5,267 nt of DNA. It comes from Deltaproteobacteria bacterium (GTDB taxonomy: Bacteria; Desulfobacterota; Syntrophia; Syntrophales; UBA2210). Made by a program: the position numbers and the translations under genes. Within the stretch, counting starts at the first letter, position 1, and every line of letters begins with the position of its first letter. The stretch spans positions 1-5,267 of the forward strand of contig JAFGPZ010000276.1 in NCBI GenBank assembly GCA_016935935.1, given 5' to 3'. Positions 1-5,267 of this stretch are shown here, in pieces. The notes under the pieces were generated by a model, which saw only the letters and a program-made list of their open reading frames with translations, was not told where the DNA came from and did not search any database.

Positions 1-434
1 AATTCGCTCCTGAAACTGTGTATGAGGATTGCCATGCAATCTGGAACAAAGAAATATCTTTTACTGATGGCACAATCGAGGTCGATTCTAAAGCTATCGC
101 TTCCGATGGCTATTTCGGCGGTATAGCTTTCAGGATCAAGGATAAAAACAATTATTATGCGATTCGTTGTGGCATTCGAAGATCAGATATACAGCTGTTT
201 AAAATTACAAATGGGACACGGACAACCATCGGTTATGCAACGACAACAGCGTTTTCAGTCAATACGTGGTATCACATTAAAATTGTCGTCAATGGAAGCA
301 ACATCACCGTTTCGGTTGACGGAACTCAGTTACTGACAACGACCGACGACAGTATTACTGGGAGTGGTGGCGTGGGTCTGTTCCAACGCGCAAATAAAAT
401 TGCCTTCTGGGATAATTTTTCGGTTAACAATTGA
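1..434 (+). CDS. C-terminal part of a lectin-like (ConA/LamG-type jelly-roll) domain protein, 5' end cut by the window
   Basis: The frame is open from base 3 to the TGA at 432-434, giving 143 residues with no stop at the left edge. A GTG at 18 could serve as a start, but the reading continues upstream of it (F-A-P-E-T) and no ribosome binding site precedes it, so this is most likely the end of a longer gene. The pattern is that of a concanavalin A-like beta sandwich: alternating strands, GGIAFRIKDKNNYYAIR, then a W-Y-H-I-K-I-V-V-N-G strand followed by V-S-V-D-G-T, and a closing GGVGLF...AFWDNFSV strand. This closing series is typical of LamG, DUF1080 and related carbohydrate-binding or glycoside hydrolase-associated domains. 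Threonine and asparagine richness suits an exported protein. No catalytic residues, membrane anchor or sorting signal are visible at the C-terminus. Function beyond possible glycan or surface binding is inference. A likely terminator follows, so it is probably not co-transcribed with the exporter. Confidence 0.75.
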   Translation, partial: FAPETVYEDCHAIWNKEISFTDGTIEVDSKAIASDGYFGGIAFRIKDKNNYYAIRCGIRRSDIQLFKITNGTRTTIGYATTTAFSVNTWYHIKIVVNGSNITVSVDGTQLLTTTDDSITGSGGVGLFQRANKIAFWDNFSVNN

Positions 435-436
435 AC

Positions 437-472
437 GTCGGCTATCCTGCCGACAGTTTAGTTCTTAATTTT
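437..472 (+). terminator. Probable rho-independent terminator after the lectin-like gene
   Basis: GTCGGC (437-442) and GCCGAC (449-454) form a perfect 6-bp stem with five G-C pairs and a six-base loop. A T-rich stretch follows (TTTAGTTCTTAATTTT, about 457-472). It starts two bases after the stop codon. The stem is short and the T tract is interrupted by A, G and C, so termination may be partial. Confidence 0.55.
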
Positions 473-477
473 ATACA

Positions 478-538
478 TTGTCTTATAACCATATTAATAA
501 AACAATTTCTGAGCAGATATTGATCTACTTATCGATCA
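478..538 (+). promoter_or_regulatory. AT-rich upstream region of the exporter operon with an operator-like inverted repeat
   Basis: This stretch between the terminator and the adaptor gene is where the operon promoter should lie. TATAAC at 484-489 matches five of six bases of a sigma-70 -10 box, but no good -35 lies at the right distance. TTGTCT (478-483) with AACAAT (501-506) at 17-base spacing is a second weak candidate. An inverted repeat, TGATC (521-525) N8 GATCA (534-538), ends just before the ribosome binding site and could bind a dimeric repressor or fold as a small hairpin in the leader. No regulator gene is in the window. The promoter assignment is tentative. Confidence 0.25.
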
Positions 539-553
539 GGAGAGAAGGGCTGA

Positions 554-1828
554 ATGTTATCCGTATTGTTTCCGATAGTTTGCAAACTGAGATGCCACAT
601 TCCTTATTCAATATTTAAAAGAATAATCCCAATCTGTCTAATTATTTTCGCCTGTACAGTTGGAACCCCCTTGTTTCAGGGCTGTTCTTCCGAAGGAGAC
701 GAACCTGAGTATAAAACGATTCGATCTACTAAGCAAACCTTCTCCCTCGCAGTTACCGCCCTTGGCACAGTCAAGCCGCAGGTAGGTGCGGAGGTACGTC
801 TGGGCGCTCGCATATCTGGCAAGGTTGAGCACCTTCGTGCTAATGTAGGTGATTTTGTAGAGAAGGGACAGGTCATTGCGGAGCTTGAAAAAGATGAATT
901 AAAAGCGACCGTCGAAAAGCAGCAGGTTGAGCTGAGCATCGCCAAAATCAATCTTGCAACAAGGACAACACTGGGTCCTGTCGAGATTAAGAAGGCCGAA
1001 GCCGATTTGAGCCAATTCAGGGCAACCTATGAACTGAAAACGACAGAATATGAAAGGGAGAAAACTCTCTTCAATGAAAATTATACATCTAGACAGATTT
1101 TAGACCAGGCAAGCGAGGCACTCCTAGTTGCTAAGGCGGAGTTAGAATCGAGTTCCAAAACGCTGGAGTTGGCAAGAAATAAGCTCGATGAAGATTTAAA
1201 ATTACTGAATGCGGAGGTTGAAAGTGCACGGGCTTCTCTGAAAATCTCTGAGGCGGCATTGTCATACGCAATCTTGCGTGCTCCTATTTCAGGAATCATC
1301 GCCTCTGTCTCAACGCAAGAAGGAGAAACTGTAGCCGCGGGTTTGAGCGCACCCACATTTGTGACAATTATTGATCTTGATCGACTCCAAGTTGAGACGT
1401 ACGTTGATGAGGTCGATATCGGCAAGATCAAGGTTGGCCAGAAGGCCACATTTGCGGTCGAGGCCTTTCCTTCAATTGACATAGATGGGGAGGTTGTAGG
1501 GATTTATCCAAAAGCAATACTCAAAGAAAATGTTGTTTTCTATAACGTCATGGTTAAGAGCCTAAAACCCCCTTCAGTTGAGCTCCGGCCGGAAATGACG
1601 GCTAATGTTTCAATATTCCTCGAATCCCGCGAGGGTGTCCTCGTAGTAGCAGCGAGTTCAGTTAAGAAAACTGGGGGTGTCAACTTTGTATATGTAATAG
1701 AGAATGGAAAACCGGTAAGGCGTGAGGTTAAAATTGGCTGGAAACAAGGTCGCTTCCTGGAAATCACAGAGGGTCTTAAAGAAGGGGAAGAGGTTCTTGA
1801 AGATCAAGGCGACTTTGAAGGAGAATAA
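554..1828 (+). CDS. MacA-like periplasmic adaptor (membrane fusion protein) of an ABC efflux system
   Basis: This 424-residue protein should bridge the inner-membrane ABC transporter to an outer-membrane channel. The ATG has purine-rich ribosome binding sequence in front (AGGAGAGAAGGG, 538-549). A basic stretch (FKR, 21-23) and a hydrophobic segment (about 24-41) lead to L-F-Q-G-C44, which resembles a lipoprotein cleavage site. Without lipidation the segment would be an N-terminal membrane anchor, as in E. coli MacA. Next come the first half of the lipoyl-like domain (about 76-115, with ISGKVEHLRANVGDFVEKGQ), an alpha-helical hairpin (about 115-236, tip near 173-179), and the second lipoyl half (LRAPISGIIASV, from 241). 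A beta-barrel (about 277-355) and a membrane-proximal domain (about 358-424) complete it. R168, L172 and S179 fit the R-x3-L-x6-S pattern known from TolC-docking adaptors. The permease gene starts two bases after the stop, so the pair is surely co-translated. Assignment to the family is firm; the substrate is unknown. Confidence 0.93.
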   Translation: MLSVLFPIVCKLRCHIPYSIFKRIIPICLIIFACTVGTPLFQGCSSEGDEPEYKTIRSTKQTFSLAVTALGTVKPQVGAEVRLGARISGKVEHLRANVGDFVEKGQVIAELEKDELKATVEKQQVELSIAKINLATRTTLGPVEIKKAEADLSQFRATYELKTTEYEREKTLFNENYTSRQILDQASEALLVAKAELESSSKTLELARNKLDEDLKLLNAEVESARASLKISEAALSYAILRAPISGIIASVSTQEGETVAAGLSAPTFVTIIDLDRLQVETYVDEVDIGKIKVGQKATFAVEAFPSIDIDGEVVGIYPKAILKENVVFYNVMVKSLKPPSVELRPEMTANVSIFLESREGVLVVAASSVKKTGGVNFVYVIENGKPVRREVKIGWKQGRFLEITEGLKEGEEVLEDQGDFEGE

Positions 1829-1830
1829 TT

Positions 1831-3051
1831 ATGACCCGAATAGTTCGAATTACCAAAGAATCGTTTCGGATGATTAATAATAACAGGCTCCGTGGATTCA
1901 TTATGATCCTGGGCATAGCAGTTGGAGTTGCATCCCTCACAATGACGATCTGTGTGAGCCAGGGCGTGTACGAAAAGGTAATGGACACTGTCAATAGGCA
2001 GGGGCCAGATCTGATACAGATACGGCCGGGGTCAGACAAATTTACCGGAGCTCCTTCGGGCAGTCGCGATGTTGTATCGCTTATCGAAGAAGATGTCGAA
2101 GTTATCCGCCAACACGTTGGAAACATTGTGGCTATTTCGCCGGTAAAAGACCGCAAAGAAATAGAGGTAAAATATGGGGACAAGAATACCATCACCAGGG
2201 TATTCGGTGTTACGCCGATATGGGCGCAGATCCGCGATTTTAACGCAAGTAAAGGAAGCTTCATATCCGAGGAAGACATATCTTTTTCTGCTAGGGTGTG
2301 CCTTATCGGACAAATTGTAAAAAAGAACCTGTTCGGCGAGGCAGATTCAATCGGTCAGACAATTCAAATTATGGATGTCCCGTTCACTGTCAAGGGGGAA
2401 CTCGAGTCAAAAGGAGTAGGTTCTGAAGGGAGGGATCGAGACGACCGTATCGTCATTCCCATAACCACTTACACAATGAGAGTCTTCAGAGATATTCCCC
2501 TGACACAGATAGTTGTTACCGTGAAGGATACCGACAAACTCAACAAGACCGTCGAGGACATAAGCGCTGTGCTTCGTAAACGCCATAAGCTCGCACCTGG
2601 CGAGCCGGATGATTTTGCCATGAGAACTCCCCAGGACCTGATCGACATGGCCTATGGCACCTCCCGAACCCTGATAAATGTGCTCACGGGAATCGCCGGA
2701 ATTACTTTAGTGGTCGCGGGCATTATGATCATGAACATAATGCTTGCATCTATTTCTGCGAGGAGGAGTGAAATAGGAATCCGCAGGGCGCTTGGCGCAC
2801 GTAAGAATGACATCCTCCGCCAATTCATAATAGAAGGTCTCCTCATCTCATTAATGGGGGGCATATTGGGGACTATCCTGGGATACTGCGGTTCTATTAT
2901 CCTTTCGAGCATGGACATGGCTGCCAGCAATCTTACACCCCTGGCTTTTGCAGTTGCCATCGTATCATGCAGTCTCATTGCAGTTCTCTTCGGCATATAT
3001 CCTGCCAGGAAGGCGGCAAACCTTAATCCTGTCGACATTTTGAGAGGTTAG
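1831..3051 (+). CDS. MacB-type ABC transporter permease, first of two
   Basis: This is an inner-membrane permease of 406 residues, matching the permease portion of MacB without the fused ATPase. The predicted topology is one membrane helix near the N-terminus (about 22-43), a large periplasmic core domain (about 44-280), then three helices (about 281-308, 331-358, 370-391), as in the MacB/LolC/FtsX fold. Family marks are ILGIAVGVASL in helix 1, KG-x4-G-x-D-x-DDRI-x-IP in the periplasmic domain (194-210), EPDDF (258-262), the cytoplasmic coupling segment RRSEIGIRRALGARKNDI (311-328) and the ending IYPARKAANLNPVDILRG. GAAGGAG at 1817-1823 sits seven bases before the ATG, inside the end of the adaptor gene, so the two are translationally linked. 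It should pair with the second permease in this operon, or less likely with itself. MacB-type transporters are thought to drive periplasmic substrates through the TolC channel by motion of this domain rather than by moving them across the inner membrane. Confidence 0.93.
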   Translation: MTRIVRITKESFRMINNNRLRGFIMILGIAVGVASLTMTICVSQGVYEKVMDTVNRQGPDLIQIRPGSDKFTGAPSGSRDVVSLIEEDVEVIRQHVGNIVAISPVKDRKEIEVKYGDKNTITRVFGVTPIWAQIRDFNASKGSFISEEDISFSARVCLIGQIVKKNLFGEADSIGQTIQIMDVPFTVKGELESKGVGSEGRDRDDRIVIPITTYTMRVFRDIPLTQIVVTVKDTDKLNKTVEDISAVLRKRHKLAPGEPDDFAMRTPQDLIDMAYGTSRTLINVLTGIAGITLVVAGIMIMNIMLASISARRSEIGIRRALGARKNDILRQFIIEGLLISLMGGILGTILGYCGSIILSSMDMAASNLTPLAFAVAIVSCSLIAVLFGIYPARKAANLNPVDILRG

Positions 3052-3073
3052 TGAGAAAGGGGAGGGACGAACT

Positions 3074-3736
3074 GTGATCAATATCAAGGGCATTGAGAAA
3101 ACCTATATAAAGACTTCCGTTGAAACCCGGGTGCTGCACGGCGTAACTTTTTCGATTCAACGCGGAGAATATGTGGCAATCATGGGGGCATCAGGGAGCG
3201 GTAAATCCACACTTATGAACATTATCGGTTGCCTCGATAGGCCTACAAATGGACAGTTTGAACTGGACGACATTAATGTATTACAACTGGACGATGATGC
3301 CCTTTCTGCACTGAGAAACAAGAAGTTTGGGTTTGTATTCCAGCAGTTTTTTCTTTTGGAACGAACCACCGCGCTTGACAATGTGCTCTTACCGCTTATT
3401 TACACAGACAAATATCCTGCCGATGCGATACAACGCGCCAGGAAACTTCTGGCCGATGTAGGGCTGGAAGACCGGATAGAATACTATGCCAACGAATTGT
3501 CGGGAGGCGAACAACAAAGGGTAGCTATAGCCCGATCCCTGATCAATGATCCTGATGTAATTCTGGCTGATGAACCGACCGGCAATCTGGATTCCGAGAG
3601 TACGGCTGAAATCGTGGAAATTTTTAGTCGTCTCCATAAAGAGGGAAGAACGATAATCGTTGTGACGCATGATCGGGCTGTAGCTGAGCATGCGCAACGG
3701 ATACTGGAACTCAAAGATGGACAGATAAAGGGATAA
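3074..3736 (+). CDS. ABC transporter ATPase, MacB/LolD type
   Basis: This 220-residue cytoplasmic nucleotide-binding protein should power the two permeases on either side of it. All motifs needed for ATP hydrolysis are present: A-loop Tyr11, Walker A GASGSGKST (38-46), Q-loop Gln90 in FVFQQF, signature LSGGE (142-146) followed by QQRVAIARS, Walker B VILADEP (162-168) with catalytic Glu167, D-loop NLDS (171-174) and switch His199. Q-loop context FFLLERTTALDNVLLPL and the signature region are characteristic of the MacB/LolD/FtsE group. The Glu in LLER is less usual there. The length is that of a stand-alone domain, with no permease fused behind it as in E. coli MacB. The start is GTG, supported by a strong AAGGGGAGGG (3057-3066) eight bases upstream and by absence of an in-frame ATG before it. 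It lies 22 bases after the first permease gene. LolD or FtsE identity is disfavoured by the adaptor gene in the same operon. Confidence 0.95.
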   Translation: MINIKGIEKTYIKTSVETRVLHGVTFSIQRGEYVAIMGASGSGKSTLMNIIGCLDRPTNGQFELDDINVLQLDDDALSALRNKKFGFVFQQFFLLERTTALDNVLLPLIYTDKYPADAIQRARKLLADVGLEDRIEYYANELSGGEQQRVAIARSLINDPDVILADEPTGNLDSESTAEIVEIFSRLHKEGRTIIVVTHDRAVAEHAQRILELKDGQIKG

Positions 3737-3791
3737 AGCACATTATCGGCCAAATTTTTGAGATTCTTTATAAGATGACCTCAAGGGATAG

Positions 3792-5030
3792 TTGTCAAAT
3801 CCAGGGATTGCCTTGAAAATAACAAAAAATATCACCTTATCATGTAAGCTCCTAGCCGCTCATAAATTACGTACTGCCCTATGCATATCAAGCATGACCA
3901 TAGGAGTTGCGGCCGTAATTGTTATGGTGTCCATGGGACGAGGTGCGCAAAAACGCGTACTTGACATGATCCACGATATGGGTACCAACCTAATTGTCGT
4001 GAATGCCGGACATGTTACCCTCGTTGGTGGTCGAGAGACCCAGTCAGCGATCGTTACTTCATTGCAGATCGGGGATGCTGATGCCATAAAGTCCGAGTGC
4101 GCATCTGTTGTCGATGCAGCCCCGGAGACCAGCAGCAAGATGAACGTGCAATGGGAATCAGAAAATCTGAAGACAGAGATTGTTGGGGTTACTCCATCTG
4201 CCTTTCGAATACGCAATATAGAGATACAAAAGGGTCGCATATTCGATTCGGTCGAAAATGATACAGGCCAAAGAGTTGCAATTGTTGGTGAAGTGATCGT
4301 TGAAAAAATATTTCATGATGAAAATCCTATTGGATATCTAATACGAATCAGTGGCGCGCCCTTCGAAGTTGTGGGAGTTATGAAAGCGAAAGGGATAGAT
4401 GCTAATGGAGTGGATCGGGACGATAGAATTCTAATCCCGATAAATACTGCAATGCATAGGCTTATACGCGCTACATTTATACAAAAGATACACGTTCAGG
4501 TCACAGACTCTACGCGATTAAAAAGTGCTGAGACGGAAATTAGAGAGCTATTGCGCGAGAGACATAGGCTGCGTGATAAACCTGATGACTTCACCATTCA
4601 GAATCAGGCAACCCTGATCCAGACAGAGAGAGAATCCTCACGAATCCTGACCCTTCTGGTTGCAAGTGTTGCAGCAATATCCCTTCTTGTTGGTGGTATT
4701 GGGATTCTTGCAGTCATGCTTACGGTAGGCCGAGAGAGAAGGAAAGAAATTGGATTGCGCCGGGCCATCGGCGCCCGTCGCCGTGACATTCGAATCCAGT
4801 TCTTGCTGGAATCCCTAATTATCGCCGGACTGGGCGGATTTTTTGGAGCTTTCCTCGGAATGCTTTCGACCTTCCTTGCTTCGAAGTCTGGTGATTTGGC
4901 TGCGGTTCAATCGTGGGACGCAATGGGTGCGGGATTGTCTCTATCATTTATTATCGGGCTGATTTTTGGCATTTACCCGGCTTCGAAGGCCGCTACATTA
5001 GAGCCTATCGAGGCCCTCAGAACCGAATGA
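3792..5030 (+). CDS. MacB-type ABC transporter permease, second of two
   Basis: This 412-residue permease has the same plan as the first: helix 1 (about 28-48), a periplasmic core (about 49-284) and helices at about 286-311, 335-362 and 377-397. It shares the MacB marks MTIGVAAVIVMVSMGRG, KG-x4-G-x-DRDDRI-x-IP (200-216), KPDDF (263-267), the coupling segment RERRKEIGLRRAIGARRRDI (314-333) and the ending IYPASKAATLEPIEALR. Elsewhere it differs a lot from the first permease, so the two are old paralogues rather than a recent duplication, which favours a heterodimer. The start is uncertain because no ATG is available: a stop codon directly precedes TTG 3792, and a second TTG at 3813 has a better-spaced AGGGA (3803-3807). 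Starting at 3813 would also give a 405-residue protein whose N-terminus matches the first permease in length. The gene begins 55 bases after the ATPase gene, the widest gap in the operon, with no clear terminator between. Confidence 0.92.
   Translation: MSNPGIALKITKNITLSCKLLAAHKLRTALCISSMTIGVAAVIVMVSMGRGAQKRVLDMIHDMGTNLIVVNAGHVTLVGGRETQSAIVTSLQIGDADAIKSECASVVDAAPETSSKMNVQWESENLKTEIVGVTPSAFRIRNIEIQKGRIFDSVENDTGQRVAIVGEVIVEKIFHDENPIGYLIRISGAPFEVVGVMKAKGIDANGVDRDDRILIPINTAMHRLIRATFIQKIHVQVTDSTRLKSAETEIRELLRERHRLRDKPDDFTIQNQATLIQTERESSRILTLLVASVAAISLLVGGIGILAVMLTVGRERRKEIGLRRAIGARRRDIRIQFLLESLIIAGLGGFFGAFLGMLSTFLASKSGDLAAVQSWDAMGAGLSLSFIIGLIFGIYPASKAATLEPIEALRTE
3803..3815 (+). promoter_or_regulatory. 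Alternative ribosome binding site and TTG start of the second permease
   Basis: AGGGA (3803-3807) lies five bases before TTG 3813. By contrast, AAGGGA (3783-3788) lies only three bases before TTG 3792. Initiation at 3813 would give MKITKNITL, which aligns with the length of the first permease ahead of its KLR/RLR-containing helix 1. I prefer 3813 slightly on spacing and on comparison with the paralogue, but the sequence does not settle it. Confidence 0.4.
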
Positions 5031-5046
5031 GGACCAACATCATTTC

Positions 5047-5110
5047 GACAAGCAGGACAGAAAAGTATTGAAATTCCGGGGTTAGTCCTGTTAAGAAGAA
5101 AAGTCTTGTC
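5047..5110 (+). other. Nested inverted repeats in the cysS leader
   Basis: GACAAG (5047-5052) can pair with CTTGTC (5105-5110). Directly inside it, CAGGAC (5053-5058) can pair with GTCCTG (5085-5090). This gives a 12-base left arm matched by two 6-base right arms with a 14-base bulge between them and a 26-base inner loop. No T run follows, so it does not look like a classical intrinsic terminator. It may be a weak 3' end for the exporter transcript, an mRNA leader structure for cysS, or chance. TTGAAA at 5068-5073 resembles a -35 box but has no good -10 partner. Confidence 0.25.
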
Positions 5111-5125
5111 TCAAGGAAATATGGA

Positions 5126-5146
5126 ATGATTGGAGTCCAACTATGA
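5126..5146 (+). other. Possible six-codon leader ORF overlapping the cysS start
   Basis: ATG at 5126 opens a reading frame M-I-G-V-Q-L that ends at TGA 5144-5146. The stop overlaps the cysS ATG in the sequence ATGA (5143-5146). AAGGA at 5113-5117 lies eight bases before this ATG, a workable ribosome binding site. Such an overlap could couple translation of cysS to the leader. There is no cysteine codon, so it is not a classic amino-acid-sensing attenuator peptide. It is short enough to be chance. Confidence 0.15.
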
Positions 5147-5267
5147 CGATACGGTTGTACAATACCGCCTCCAGAAACAAAGAGGAATTTAGACCTATTA
5201 CAGAAGGCAAGGTAGGCATGTATGTGTGCGGGGTGACGGTTTATGACCTCTGTCATGTCGGCCACGC
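5143..5267 (+). CDS. cysS: Cysteinyl-tRNA synthetase, N-terminal fragment cut by the window end
   Basis: This enzyme charges tRNA-Cys with cysteine in the cytoplasm, a class I aminoacyl-tRNA synthetase. Only 41 full codons are in the window. The start [16 protein letters not shown] matches the usual CysS N-terminus. [13 protein letters not shown] follows, with Cys29 at the position of the first zinc ligand that recognises the cysteine substrate. HVGH (38-41) is the class I HIGH signature. The ATG has GGAG (5132-5135) seven bases upstream. The sequence LCHVGHA resembles the proteobacterial and Desulfobacterota forms. It starts 112 bases after the second permease gene in the same direction. It is a housekeeping gene, so its placement beside the exporter is probably positional rather than functional. 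Confidence 0.96.
   Translation, partial: MTIRLYNTASRNKEEFRPITEGKVGMYVCGVTVYDLCHVGH

Noticed and set aside
1081..1482. Open frame of 133 codons on the minus strand
   Set aside because: It lies wholly opposite the adaptor gene. Its serine- and alanine-rich composition is what antisense reading of the hairpin region would give.
1776..2279. Open frame of 167 codons on the minus strand
   Set aside because: It lies opposite the adaptor end and the start of the first permease, both of which have firm family motifs. Its translation shows no recognisable domain.
2856..2861. Run of six G in the first permease as a phase-variation site
   Set aside because: The run is short, the frame is intact, and it encodes a Met-Gly-Gly stretch that fits helix 3. 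Nothing else suggests slippage.
3765..3780. Small palindrome TCTT-TAT-AAGA between the ATPase and the second permease
   Set aside because: Four-base A/T-rich arms are too short to call a terminator or an operator.
1831..5030. LolCDE lipoprotein-release or FtsEX cell-division system
   Set aside because: A TolC-type adaptor is encoded two bases upstream, and both permeases are full-length MacB types of about 400 residues. FtsX is shorter, and Lol systems lack such an adaptor.
5031..5142. T-box riboswitch upstream of cysS
   Set aside because: No T-box-like GGTGG-ACCGCG sequence and no terminator with a T run are present, and the CysS sequence points away from Firmicutes.
5017..5265. Open frame of 82 codons on the minus strand across the cysS leader
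   Set aside because: It overlaps the end of the second permease and the start of cysS, and no family is recognisable in the product.

Overview
The window holds a four-gene efflux operon of the MacA/MacB type on the + strand (about 554-5030). It is flanked by the 3' end of a gene for a lectin-like (concanavalin A-fold) domain (1-434) and the first 41 codons of cysS, cysteinyl-tRNA synthetase (from 5143). All supported genes lie on the + strand. The sequence fits a Gram-negative bacterium: there is a periplasmic adaptor with a TolC-docking motif, and the CysS N-terminus ([16 protein letters not shown]) is of proteobacterial/Desulfobacterota type. Base composition looks moderate by eye. I cannot name the species.

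Layout: (1) 1-434, C-terminal jelly-roll domain of a probably larger secreted or surface protein, followed at 437-472 by a likely intrinsic terminator. (2) 435-553, AT-rich intergenic region that should carry the operon promoter; it has weak -10-like boxes and a TGATC-N8-GATCA inverted repeat just before the ribosome binding site. (3) 554-1828, MacA-like periplasmic adaptor. (4) 1831-3051, first MacB-type permease. (5) 3074-3736, cytoplasmic ABC ATPase. (6) 3792-5030, second, diverged MacB-type permease. (7) 5031-5142, a leader with nested inverted repeats and a possible six-codon ORF whose stop overlaps the cysS start. (8) 5143 to the end, cysS.

In E. coli, MacB is one chain, with the ATPase fused in front of the permease, and it works as a homodimer. 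Here the ATPase is a separate protein and two different permeases flank it. The simplest model is a permease heterodimer driven by two copies of the ATPase and linked through the adaptor to an outer-membrane TolC-type channel. No channel gene is in the window, but the adaptor keeps the R-x3-L-x6-S pattern used for TolC contact. The substrate cannot be read from the sequence. The split arrangement is known for MacB relatives in several bacterial groups. I therefore regard this as a well-formed but probably not new exporter and see no evidence for a wholly undescribed system.
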